Shown here in pieces: positions 18,289-25,797 of a stretch of 50,542 bases of DNA. The DNA is taken from positions 1 through 50,542 of the forward strand of contig CAMNPM010000016.1 of the NCBI GenBank assembly GCA_946548065.1, read 5' to 3'. How positions within the stretch are numbered: the first letter of the stretch is position 1; every line of letters starts with the position of its first letter. The stretch is from an uncultured Prevotella sp. Lineage in GTDB: Bacteria; Bacteroidota; Bacteroidia; Bacteroidales; Bacteroidaceae. Both the position numbers and the translations under genes were made by a program. The notes under the pieces were generated by a model that was not told where the DNA came from, did no database searches, and saw only the letters and a list, made by a program, of their open reading frames with translations.

Positions 18289-19413
18289 ATGCAGGAAGAT
18301 ATACTCTATTTAATTTTTTACGGAGCAGCGACCATGCTGTCGCTGACAGCTTGTTGCTATCTGCTGCTGCGTAGATCTAACGCTATAGCACCGGATGTCA
18401 CGTCGCCCGTACACCTGCGGCGATGGACTGCAGCCTTCTTTGCCAGCATCACACTGAGCCACGTGTGGTATATACCGGAATTCTATTTTTCCTCAGCCGA
18501 AGACATCCTGCAATGCGACCTTATAGGCTCAGCGCTCGACTTCATGACGCTTGTCCCTCTTGGAATCATTGTTTTATTGTTTATGCTGCAAGACTGTCGG
18601 AGACCTCTCTGGCCCGTCTGCGTTGCGGTAGCACCTCTCGTTGTCATTATGATGTTGTGCGCTGTCGGGCGTAGCGTGGCACTTCTGCCTATATTTTATC
18701 TCTACTACCTCTGGTTTGGCATTGTCTTTGCAACATATATGGTGCGCCAGGTGCGACAATACAGCCGCTGGCTGCGCGACAACTATGCCGACCTGGAGCA
18801 CAAGGAGGTGTGGCAAAGTTTCATAGTACTGGCCGTCATTCTGCTGTTTTTTGGCATCTATACATTTGACCCTTACTATCGCTTTGTCAAATACATCATG
18901 CAATTAAACAGCATGATACTTGTCTGCTATCTCCTGTGGCGGGTAGAAACGCTAAGCGACCTCAGTATCCAGAAGGTTTCAGATTCTGAGGCCACTCCTC
19001 TTTCCGGTTCAGAGGTGCCGATTGACAGTCTTAAAACCTCATCCCCCCAAAATCTTACCGACACCATCGGCTCCTTGCTACAGCGGCATTGCGTGGATGC
19101 ACAGCTCTACCTGCAACACGACCTGACCGCCGTGTTACTTGCCAGGATGATTGGAACCAACCGCTACTATCTCAGTCGGTATTTCTCACAGTTGGGTATC
19201 ACATACAATGCTTATATCAACAGCTTGCGCATCCAACACTTTATGAAGCTCTTTCTCGAAGCCAACGCAGCCAGTCTACCTGTTACCGCTCAACAGCTTG
19301 CCTTGAAGAGTGGCTTCCATAATTACCGCACATTCAGCAACGCTTTCAAGCAGCAGATAGGCCAGACGGTGACGGGCTGGATAAGGGAACAGCAAGAACA
19401 TGATAAGCCCTAA
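18289..19413 (+). CDS. AraC-family transcriptional regulator with N-terminal membrane domain
   Basis: 374 residues. Residues 1-225 hold about six hydrophobic segments; residues 275-370 form an AraC/XylS helix-turn-helix pair (AVLLARMIGTNRYYLSRYFSQ ... ITYNAYINSLRIQHFM ... LALKSGFHNYRTFSNAFKQQIG). Such membrane-bound AraC regulators are common in Bacteroidota; the signal is unknown. It starts 11 nt after xth. The next gene, an esterase lipoprotein with its own promoter, is a possible target; that is inference from position only. Confidence 0.85.
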   Translation: MQEDILYLIFYGAATMLSLTACCYLLLRRSNAIAPDVTSPVHLRRWTAAFFASITLSHVWYIPEFYFSSAEDILQCDLIGSALDFMTLVPLGIIVLLFMLQDCRRPLWPVCVAVAPLVVIMMLCAVGRSVALLPIFYLYYLWFGIVFATYMVRQVRQYSRWLRDNYADLEHKEVWQSFIVLAVILLFFGIYTFDPYYRFVKYIMQLNSMILVCYLLWRVETLSDLSIQKVSDSEATPLSGSEVPIDSLKTSSPQNLTDTIGSLLQRHCVDAQLYLQHDLTAVLLARMIGTNRYYLSRYFSQLGITYNAYINSLRIQHFMKLFLEANAASLPVTAQQLALKSGFHNYRTFSNAFKQQIGQTVTGWIREQQEHDKP

Positions 19414-19501
19414 AGAGGAAAAATCTGCAAAAACAGTGGTAAAATCTGCAAGAATCCCCCTTTACGGCATAAGTCGTGATTATTTTTTCAAGGGATAACG
19501 C

Positions 19502-19509
19502 TATCTTTG
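19502..19509 (+). promoter_or_regulatory. Promoter -7 element of the carboxylesterase gene
   Basis: TATCTTTG 32 bp before ATG 19542. Confidence 0.65.
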
Positions 19510-19541
19510 CCTTCTGAATGTTTAACCAATAATATTTTAGT

Positions 19542-21239
19542 ATGAGCAATAAGCAACAATGGATGTTGGCTGCCCTGCTTATTTGTGGTGGAGCTGTCAT
19601 GACGGCTTGCAAGGGCGGTAAACCCGTGAGCGACACAAACGACACTACTGACGAGCTACAGGCGGCGCGAGAGCGGATGGAAGCCCTGTATGGCGAGAAC
19701 AAGACAATTACCGACGGCAACTACGACAAGTCGCTGGCCGTGAAGTGCATCAACGGTACCTTCGTCGGCAAAAGGAATGGCGATGTCATTGCCTACAAGG
19801 GCATTCCCTTTGTTGGCAAGCAGCCCACGGGCGAACTGCGATGGAAAGCACCCGTGGACTGTGTTCCCGATGACGGTGTCTATGAGGCCTATTACAACGG
19901 AAAGAGCCCCTGCCAGAATTCGGACAGTTGGCAGATAGGGTCACTCTATCCTAATGGCGAAGACTGTCTGCATCTGAATGTCTGGCGCTCTGCGGCCACA
20001 TCAGCTGAGAAGAAACCCGTTATGGTGTGGATACACGGTGGTGCCTTCGAGGTGGGCGGAACGGCAGAGCCACGCGAGGAGGGCTGCAACTTCATCCAGG
20101 AGAACCCCGACGTCATTCTCGTTTCCCTGGAATACCGACTCGGTGTCTTCGGCTTCCTCCATCTGTCCCATCTGCCCGACGGCAAGGACTATCCCGACGC
20201 ACAGAACTTAGGACTCATGGATCAGATGATGGGTCTGAAGTGGGTGCATGACAACATTGCGGCTTTTGGCGGCGATCCCGACAACGTGACCATCTTCGGA
20301 CAGTCAGCCGGTGGTTGCAGTGTGAGCTTGCTTCCGCTCATCAAGGGCTCTCATCAGTACTTCCAGAAGGTAATTATCCAGAGCGGCTCGCCCGTCTTCA
20401 CAAGGTCTACTGAGGAAGCCATCGCTTGTACCAACGAGCTGATGGACTCGCTGGGCTGCAAGACAGTAGCCGACCTGCAGAAAGTGGATATTAAGAAACT
20501 CATCGGCACGGCTGCCGACCTGCTCGGACTGCGCGTGTGGGCAGAGCGCGACGGCAGTCTTCTGCCTCAAGACCCCTATGAGGCCTACGCCAACGGTGCA
20601 GCCAAAGACCTGACTTTCCTTCAGGGCTGCAACAAGGATGAAGTGGGCTATTTCATCTGCGGTGTTGGACTGGAAGGCTGGAATGCCTTTGGCACCCACC
20701 GTTATGCACAGAAGCTGGCCCAGCTGACAAAGGAAGAGCAGACCCTGGTTGAGAGCTTCTGCAAAGATGCCAAGGGCGTCAGCCCCGAATACTCCAGCAC
20801 CAACCGCCTGTTCGACCAGATTGTGTTCATCGCACCCCTCTTCCGCCTGTTGGAGAACCAGACCCGCGCCGGCGGCAAGACGTATGCCTATTTCTTCACG
20901 GCAGAGTCCTCCTTGCCACTTATGAAGAGCGGACATGCTGTTGAGCTTTCTACTGTATTCAATCATCCCGAAGAGACGCGCGTCACGGGAAGGCAGTTCG
21001 ACGCTACCTTCGGTAAGACCATGCGTCGTATGTGGGTTCAGTTCGCCAAGACCGGCAATCCCTCGCTCAGTGCCGACCAGTCGCCCGACGGCAAGGCAAA
21101 GGAGTGGCCGCTCTATGACTCGTCAGACAGGCTGATGATGATTCTCGACGAGAAAAATATACATTTGGAAAAAGAATCAGAGAGAAAAATCCTGGATTGG
21201 GACAGAACCTATTTCCTGACTAAGTATTACTGCATTTAA
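19542..21239 (+). CDS. Type-B carboxylesterase lipoprotein
   Basis: Alpha/beta-hydrolase of the carboxylesterase/para-nitrobenzyl esterase family. 565 residues. Signal peptide with lipobox Cys23 (MTAC), so envelope-anchored. Oxyanion loop HGGAFEVGG, nucleophile Ser255 in GQSAGG, an acidic residue probably in NKDEVGYF, and His465 in SGHAVEL. EDCLHLNVW is the family's disulfide-side signature. Substrate unknown; acetylated glycans or xenobiotic esters are guesses. Followed after 11 nt by an amidohydrolase remnant, once probably in the same operon. Confidence 0.9.
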   Translation: MSNKQQWMLAALLICGGAVMTACKGGKPVSDTNDTTDELQAARERMEALYGENKTITDGNYDKSLAVKCINGTFVGKRNGDVIAYKGIPFVGKQPTGELRWKAPVDCVPDDGVYEAYYNGKSPCQNSDSWQIGSLYPNGEDCLHLNVWRSAATSAEKKPVMVWIHGGAFEVGGTAEPREEGCNFIQENPDVILVSLEYRLGVFGFLHLSHLPDGKDYPDAQNLGLMDQMMGLKWVHDNIAAFGGDPDNVTIFGQSAGGCSVSLLPLIKGSHQYFQKVIIQSGSPVFTRSTEEAIACTNELMDSLGCKTVADLQKVDIKKLIGTAADLLGLRVWAERDGSLLPQDPYEAYANGAAKDLTFLQGCNKDEVGYFICGVGLEGWNAFGTHRYAQKLAQLTKEEQTLVESFCKDAKGVSPEYSSTNRLFDQIVFIAPLFRLLENQTRAGGKTYAYFFTAESSLPLMKSGHAVELSTVFNHPEETRVTGRQFDATFGKTMRRMWVQFAKTGNPSLSADQSPDGKAKEWPLYDSSDRLMMILDEKNIHLEKESERKILDWDRTYFLTKYYCI

Positions 21240-21250
21240 GGAATAAAGAT

Positions 21251-21416
21251 ATGAAACAGACATTGATTCTCGGCAACATCATCACGATGGATGAAAAGAG
21301 ACCCTTTGCCAAGGCTGCATTTCCTGAACTTCGTGTTCGACGAGGATAAGGATGACGCGAACTACTATCACCATGTGGTACAGCTGATGGATATGGATCA
21401 GGGGACGGTTTTCTGA
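21251..21416 (+). pseudogene. Remnant of an amidohydrolase gene with internal deletion and frameshift
   Basis: ATG 21251 begins MKQTLILGNIITMDEKRPFA, which matches the N terminus of YtcJ-like amidohydrolases (family 3). After about 24 residues the frame runs into a stop. In the +1 frame from 21321, FLNFVFDEDKDDANYYHHVV continues to a stop at 21414-21416 and looks like a C-terminal coding end of unassigned family. A deletion appears to have fused two gene ends out of frame. It lies 11 nt after the esterase gene. Confidence 0.6.
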
Positions 21417-21443
21417 TCTGTTCCAAAAGAAGATAAAACCTCT

Positions 21444-21477
21444 CGTCATCCCTGCCGTGTGACAGGCGGGGATGACG
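21444..21477. repeat. Palindromic repeat element
   Basis: CGTCATCCC (21444-21452) and GGGATGACG (21469-21477) are perfect inverted arms, with GCC/GGC inside. It resembles widespread REP-like GTCATCCC...GGGATGAC elements; copy number in this genome is unknown. Confidence 0.55.
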
Positions 21478-21539
21478 TAAGAAGATGTCAAGACCCTTCG
21501 GGATGGTAGATGTCAGCGAGCAAAGGGGCTGAAAAACGT

Positions 21540-21615
21540 GTGTTAACTCAAAAGTACTTGCGAGTTAACTCATTCGACGAATCGAGTTAACTCAAACGAT
21601 GAAGTGAGTTAACTG
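21540..21615. repeat. Array of four palindromic repeats with 22-bp period
   Basis: The decamer GAGTTAACTC is perfect at 21562 and 21584 and one base off at 21540 (GTGTTAACTC) and 21606 (GAGTTAACTG). All starts are exactly 22 bp apart, with 12-bp spacers that differ. 22 is not a multiple of three, so this is not coding repetition. Possible phased protein-binding array. Confidence 0.75.
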
Positions 21616-21695
21616 GCTTGAGGAAGGACGTTGGACGGTGTAAGGATTCTTTGCATGTAGATCGGGGTTGTAAATCAGGGGGGCTCTGATCTGTT

Positions 21696-21750
21696 CGCAT
21701 GAATGAATCGGATGATGCGCATGAATGAAATGAACGATACGTATGATTGA
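21696..21750. repeat. Second 22-bp-period array
   Basis: CGCATGAATGAA at 21696 and 21718, and the degenerate CGTATGATTGA at 21740: three units with the same 22-bp step as the array 80 bp upstream but another core sequence. Confidence 0.65.
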
Positions 21751-21772
21751 GACACAAAATCCGTTTTGTGTC
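21751..21772. repeat. Perfect hairpin of 9-bp stem
   Basis: GACACAAAA (21751-21759), loop TCCG, TTTTGTGTC (21764-21772). No T tract follows on plus, so a terminator role is uncertain. Confidence 0.5.
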
Positions 21773-21975
21773 GGTGAGGATTGTTAATGAAAACAAGACA
21801 ACGGATTTGACAATTTTTATTTTTCGATTTGGTGATTTGGTTATCATAAAGACACGAGGGTACAGAATGGATAGTATGGAAATATTGGGAATAGGTCTGC
21901 TTGATTTATGTTAAAAAACACTAAGGAATAGTCAGAAAGTTTGACGAAACGAATACAATGTTGAAATAAAAATAC

Positions 21976-21983
21976 TATCTTTG
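21976..21983 (+). promoter_or_regulatory. Promoter -7 element of the repeat lipoprotein gene
   Basis: TATCTTTG, 50 bp before ATG 22034. A strong AAGGAG ribosome site at 22017-22022 is unusual among its neighbours, which mostly lack one. Confidence 0.7.
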
Positions 21984-22033
21984 CAGCGTTTTAACTATCT
22001 ATTTGTTTATTATTAAAAAGGAGAAAGTAAATT

Positions 22034-22615
22034 ATGAAGAAAGTATTTTTTGCAGTGATGGCTATGGTTGCCGTTGGTTTGACATCGTGTGGTAACAAGA
22101 CTCAGCAGGGTGAGGCTGTTGACTCTGCGGCCGTGATCGAGGCTGCTGCCGACGAGGCTGCAACGGGTACGCTGGCCGAGCTGACCAGTGAGCTGGAGGC
22201 TGGTGACGCCAGCAGACTTCAGCAGACTCTGGAGTCAATCAAGGCTAAGGTAGCCGAGCTCATCAAGAACAATCCTGAGGTTGCTAAGCAGTATGTGGCT
22301 AAGGTTCAGAACTTTCTGAAGGAGAATGCCGAGAAGGTGAAGGCTCTGGTAGGTGACAACGCTGCCGTTGCTGCTGCTGTGTCAGCCATTACCGAGGCTG
22401 AGCCCGAAAGCATTGTCAGCGGTCTGCTGCAGCAGGCTGGCGATGCCGTGACGGAGGCTAAGGACTCTGTGGTGTCTGCCGCCCAGCAGAAGGTGGACGA
22501 TGCCAAGGATGCTGCCCAGCAGAAGGCTGAGGAGGCTAAGGATGCTGCCAAGCAGAAGGCTGGCGAGGCTGTAGACGCTGCTGCCGACAAGGCTAAGAAG
22601 GCACTGGGACTTTAA
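22034..22615 (+). CDS. Small lipoprotein with 11-residue amphipathic (LEA-like) repeats
   Basis: 193 residues. Signal peptide with lipobox Cys19 (LTSC). The mature part is almost entirely helical, rich in Ala, Glu, Lys and Gln. Residues 149-192 are four tandem 11-residue units of the type AAQQKVDDAKD, as in group-3 LEA or apolipoprotein-like helices, encoded by 33-bp DNA repeats at 22478-22609. Function not recognised; possible roles are a stress or surfactant-like envelope protein or a coiled-coil periplasmic tether. It has its own promoter and is followed by a terminator, so it is separate from the downstream operon. Confidence 0.75.
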   Translation: MKKVFFAVMAMVAVGLTSCGNKTQQGEAVDSAAVIEAAADEAATGTLAELTSELEAGDASRLQQTLESIKAKVAELIKNNPEVAKQYVAKVQNFLKENAEKVKALVGDNAAVAAAVSAITEAEPESIVSGLLQQAGDAVTEAKDSVVSAAQQKVDDAKDAAQQKAEEAKDAAKQKAGEAVDAAADKAKKALGL

Positions 22616-22656
22616 TTTGTTAGTTGAAAGTTCTACCTTGCGAGAAAAAAGGACTT

Positions 22657-22687
22657 TTCGCTGAATGAAATGGCCGGTTCGCTGAAT
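22657..22687 (+). promoter_or_regulatory. Direct repeat upstream of the beta-helix/two-component operon, LytTR-site candidate
   Basis: TTCGCTGAAT occurs at 22657 and 22678: perfect 10-bp direct repeats with a 21-bp step, 28 bp upstream of the -7 element. LytTR-domain regulators typically bind two direct repeats about 21-22 bp apart, and this operon encodes one. The second copy overlaps the terminator stem of the preceding gene. Confidence 0.5.
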
Positions 22688-22711
22688 ATTTTTCGCGAAC
22701 CGGCTCTTTTT
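22673..22711 (+). terminator. Terminator after the repeat lipoprotein gene
   Basis: GCCGGTTCGC (22673-22682) and GCGAACCGGC (22695-22704), a perfect 10-bp stem, followed by TCTTTTT. It abuts the next promoter. Confidence 0.85.
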
Positions 22712-22714
22712 GTC

Positions 22715-22722
22715 TACCTTTG
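22715..22722 (+). promoter_or_regulatory. Promoter -7 element of the beta-helix/TCS operon
   Basis: TACCTTTG 42 bp before ATG 22765, directly after the upstream terminator. Confidence 0.7.
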
Positions 22723-22764
22723 CCTCAGAAAATAGAGATTATTAACTCAAAAAAGGCAAAGAAT

Positions 22765-24579
22765 ATGAAAAAGATGATGATTCTGACAATGGTTGCAGCA
22801 TTCACGGTGCTCAACACAGCGTGTTCGACAGACGACCCGCTGACGAGTTCAAACAGTAGCACGGTCATTCCGACAGGTTCTGCGGGTGGCAACGGTGCTG
22901 GCGGTAGCAGTACGGGTGGCAGCAGTACGGTGACTGGCGACCTGGCAACCTTCACGGTGGCTATTGACAAGACGACGGCCGAACCGACGAGCGGTGTCGC
23001 CGACGCGTATTATCCTGAGGAGGAGGACAACCTGAGCAACAACAGCTTCACCACGCAGGTGGCTATCGATTTGTCGAACCCCACCGCCAAGACGGAGAAC
23101 GGGGTTACCATCACCGTCAATGGCGGCCACGTTACGGCCAATCATGGTGACACGAAGAACGTCTGCTACTATGTGAGCGGTACGACGAGCAACGGCTCGC
23201 TGACCATTTTGGGCGAGAAGAAATACGAGGTGGTGCTGGCGGGTGCAGACATCACCAATCCCGACTCTGCAGCACTGAACCTGCTGTCGAAGAAACGCGC
23301 CTTCGTGGTGCTGGCCGACGGGTCGACGAACAGGCTGGTTGATGGCAGCACGTCGCAGAACGACCACAAGGGAGCACTCTACTGTAAGGGTAAGCTGCTG
23401 ATGAACGGCAGTGGAGCGCTGGAGGTATATGGCAACTATAACAACGCCATCCACTCAGCCGACTATATCGTGTTCAATACGGGCAACAACGTATATGCCA
23501 AGTCGACGGCCAATCACGGTGTGAAAGCCAACGACGGTATCTTCATCAATGGCGGTATCCTGAACGTTGAGGTGTCGGCAGCTGCCGCAAAGGGCTTCAA
23601 CAGCGAGGCTGACATCATGGTGAACGGCGGTCGCACGACGGTGATTACCACCGGCGGCGGAGTATGGGACACGGAAGACCTGGAGGCCAAGGGTGCTGCC
23701 GGCCTGAAGGCTGACTCGGTGTTTACGATGAACGGCGGTGAGCTGTGGCTGAAGAGCACGGGTTCGGGCGGCAAGGGTATCAACGTAGACCAGGAGGCCT
23801 ACTTCTACGGTGGCAGCACGTATATCATCACGGAGGGTTCGCAGTATTCGTCGAACAACGACACGGCATCGCCCAAGGGCATCAAGGTAGATGGCGACCT
23901 GGACATCAGCGGCGGTCGCATCTGGGTGCGCACCAGTGGTAGCAACGGTGAGGGTATCGAGACGAAGAGTACGATGAATGTGACGGGCGGCGAAGTGGCC
24001 TGCTATGCCTACGACGATGCGCTGAACGCTGCCGGCGACCTGACCATCAGCGGTGGATATGTGTATGCACAGGCCCGTACGAACGACGGTATCGATGCCA
24101 ACGGCAACTGCTACATCAAGGGAGGATTTGTTTTTGCCGTGAGTGCCGGTGGTGCTGAGGTGGCCATCGATGCCAATACAGAGGGCGGCAAGAAGCTCTA
24201 CGTGCAGGGTGGCACCGTAGTGGCCCTGGGCGGACTGGAGCAAGGGTCGCAGCTCACGCAGTCGTGCTACCAGACCTCGTGGAGCGCCAACACCTGGTAT
24301 GCGCTGACGTATAACAATACGACCTTTGCCTATAAGACTCCGTCGAGTGGTGCCACAGGAATGGTGGTCTCTGCACCGTCCACCCCAACATTGACATCAG
24401 GCGTAACGGTGTCGGGTGGAACAAGCTACTTCGGCGGCCTTGGCAATATCGGTGCTACGGTGAGCGGCGGCTCGCAGGTATCGCTCACCAGCTACAGCGG
24501 CGGCGGCGGAATGCCCGGCGGCGGAATGCCCGGCGGTGGCGGCTGGCCCGGTGGCGGAATGCCCGGTGGTGGCTGGTGA
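22765..24579 (+). CDS. Surface beta-helix lipoprotein, Cthe_2159-like carbohydrate-binding domain
   Basis: 604 residues. Signal peptide with lipobox Cys20; the following S-T-D-D resembles acidic Bacteroidota lipoprotein surface-export signals. A Gly/Ser/Thr-rich linker (about 28-55) precedes a long right-handed beta-helix (about 80-530) with many NGG and SGG turns such as NGGHVTANHG, NGGILNVEV and SGGRIWVR. This resembles the Cthe_2159 family, which binds polygalacturonate-like polysaccharide with calcium. The C terminus is a low-complexity tail of GGGMPGGG repeats. Likely a surface glycan binder or adhesin. First gene of an operon with a LytS-type kinase (39 nt downstream) and a LytTR regulator. 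Longer upstream starts overlap the promoter. Confidence 0.8.
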   Translation: MKKMMILTMVAAFTVLNTACSTDDPLTSSNSSTVIPTGSAGGNGAGGSSTGGSSTVTGDLATFTVAIDKTTAEPTSGVADAYYPEEEDNLSNNSFTTQVAIDLSNPTAKTENGVTITVNGGHVTANHGDTKNVCYYVSGTTSNGSLTILGEKKYEVVLAGADITNPDSAALNLLSKKRAFVVLADGSTNRLVDGSTSQNDHKGALYCKGKLLMNGSGALEVYGNYNNAIHSADYIVFNTGNNVYAKSTANHGVKANDGIFINGGILNVEVSAAAAKGFNSEADIMVNGGRTTVITTGGGVWDTEDLEAKGAAGLKADSVFTMNGGELWLKSTGSGGKGINVDQEAYFYGGSTYIITEGSQYSSNNDTASPKGIKVDGDLDISGGRIWVRTSGSNGEGIETKSTMNVTGGEVACYAYDDALNAAGDLTISGGYVYAQARTNDGIDANGNCYIKGGFVFAVSAGGAEVAIDANTEGGKKLYVQGGTVVALGGLEQGSQLTQSCYQTSWSANTWYALTYNNTTFAYKTPSSGATGMVVSAPSTPTLTSGVTVSGGTSYFGGLGNIGATVSGGSQVSLTSYSGGGGMPGGGMPGGGGWPGGGMPGGGW

Positions 24580-24618
24580 CTGACGGTACATACAATAAAA
24601 CCCGGAGAATCGCGTTTT

Positions 24619-25797
24619 ATGAAATGGATGAGACAACAGTCGAGATATGAGAATATGGCTTACGCGGCGCTGTGGGGACTGCTCTTCGCAGCGCCCGTGC
24701 TGAGCCTGTATGTCCGCACCGCCACCAACTCGATGCAAGCCTTCGACTGGAATGAGGTGCTGATGGTGTGGAAGTTGCTGGCAGTGTATTTGGTGTTGTT
24801 TCTGTTGCACAACTTCCTGCTGGCACCGCTGCTGGTGTGGCGGCAGAGACGGGTGGCGTATTTCGTGCTGACAGCATGTGTGGTGGCGGTCTTTATGACC
24901 TATCAGTGTTCGAACCACCCCGATGAGCGCTGGAGAGGCGGTCCACCCCCGAGGGAAATGGGCCAGCACGACGGACCCCAGCCGAAGGACGGAGGACAGT
25001 ACGACGGGTCCCATCCGAAGGACAGAGGACAGTACGACAGACCGCAGCCGAAGGAGGACGGACACCGGCCACCAGAGTTCGGGAAGCGTCCTCCAGTGTT
25101 CCTGGGGCAGCACGACGTGGTGGCACTTGTCATCCTGATGCTGATGTTCGGAGCCAACCTGGGCATCAAGGGATACTTTAAGTCGCGGAGCGACCAGAAG
25201 AGGCTTGTGGCACTGGAGAAGGAAAACCTGGAGCAGCAGCTGGAATATCTGAAGTATCAGATCAACCCTCACTTTTTCATGAACACGCTGAACAACATCC
25301 ACGCCCTGGTGGATATCGACCCGGAGCTGGCCAAGTCGACCATCCTGGAACTGTCGAAAATGATGCGTTTCGTGCTTTACGAAGGTGACAAGAAGGGTGT
25401 GCCGCTGAGTCGTGAGTTCGACTTCATCCGCCACTATGTCACCCTGATGAAGCTGCGCTATACGGACAAGGTGGAGATCAGTGTCGACCTGCCCATAGAG
25501 GTTCCCGACCGACAGCTGCCGCCCCTGATGCTGATTACCTTCATCGAGAATGCCTTCAAGCACGGCATCTCGTACCAGCATGATTCGTTTATCGATGTGA
25601 AGGTGCGGATAGAGGGGCAGAAACTCTGGTTCACATGCCGTAACTCGAAAGCCGAAAAGCCCAACCAGGAGAAGGGTGGGGTAGGGCTCGAAAATGTCAA
25701 ACAAAGACTACGCCTGCTGTATGATGAAAACTTTACGCTGAATATTCAGGACGAACCTGATGTATATAATGTTGAACTAACAATACCATTGTTATGA
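24619..25797 (+). CDS. LytS-type sensor histidine kinase with repetitive His/Asp/Pro-rich periplasmic loop
   Basis: 392 residues. Four membrane helices (about 14-35, 48-70, 78-96, 156-177). The loop between helices 3 and 4, predicted outside the cytoplasm, carries three tandem 11-residue units at 115-147 (GQHDGPQPKDG, GQYDGSHPKDR, GQYDRPQPKED) flanked by PPP and RPPEFGKRPP stretches. The cytoplasmic part is a His_kinase/HATPase_c pair: phospho-acceptor His218 in NPHFFMNTLNNI, N box ENAFKHGI and G box GGVGLENVKQRL. It overlaps the regulator gene by 4 nt (ATGA). The His/Asp-rich loop could bind metal, polyanion or the partner lipoprotein; that is inference. Confidence 0.88.
   Translation: MKWMRQQSRYENMAYAALWGLLFAAPVLSLYVRTATNSMQAFDWNEVLMVWKLLAVYLVLFLLHNFLLAPLLVWRQRRVAYFVLTACVVAVFMTYQCSNHPDERWRGGPPPREMGQHDGPQPKDGGQYDGSHPKDRGQYDRPQPKEDGHRPPEFGKRPPVFLGQHDVVALVILMLMFGANLGIKGYFKSRSDQKRLVALEKENLEQQLEYLKYQINPHFFMNTLNNIHALVDIDPELAKSTILELSKMMRFVLYEGDKKGVPLSREFDFIRHYVTLMKLRYTDKVEISVDLPIEVPDRQLPPLMLITFIENAFKHGISYQHDSFIDVKVRIEGQKLWFTCRNSKAEKPNQEKGGVGLENVKQRLRLLYDENFTLNIQDEPDVYNVELTIPLL

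Larger units (their letters stand above)
21417..22033. other. 617-bp non-coding, repeat-rich gap
   Basis: No credible gene. In order it holds a GTCATCCC/GGGATGAC palindrome (21444-21477), a four-unit 22-bp array on GAGTTAACTC (21540-21615), a three-unit 22-bp array on CGCATGAATGA (21696-21750), a 9-bp-stem hairpin (21751-21772) and the promoter of the next gene (21976). The remainder is A/T-rich. Confidence 0.8.

Noticed and set aside
21540..21750. Regular repeat-spacer pattern suggesting a CRISPR array
   Set aside because: Repeat cores are only 10-12 bp, spacers 10-12 bp, two different cores, and no cas genes nearby.
24397..25704. 435-codon minus-strand frame opposite the sensor kinase
   Set aside because: His/Arg/Gln-rich antisense of the kinase repeats; spans two plus-strand genes.
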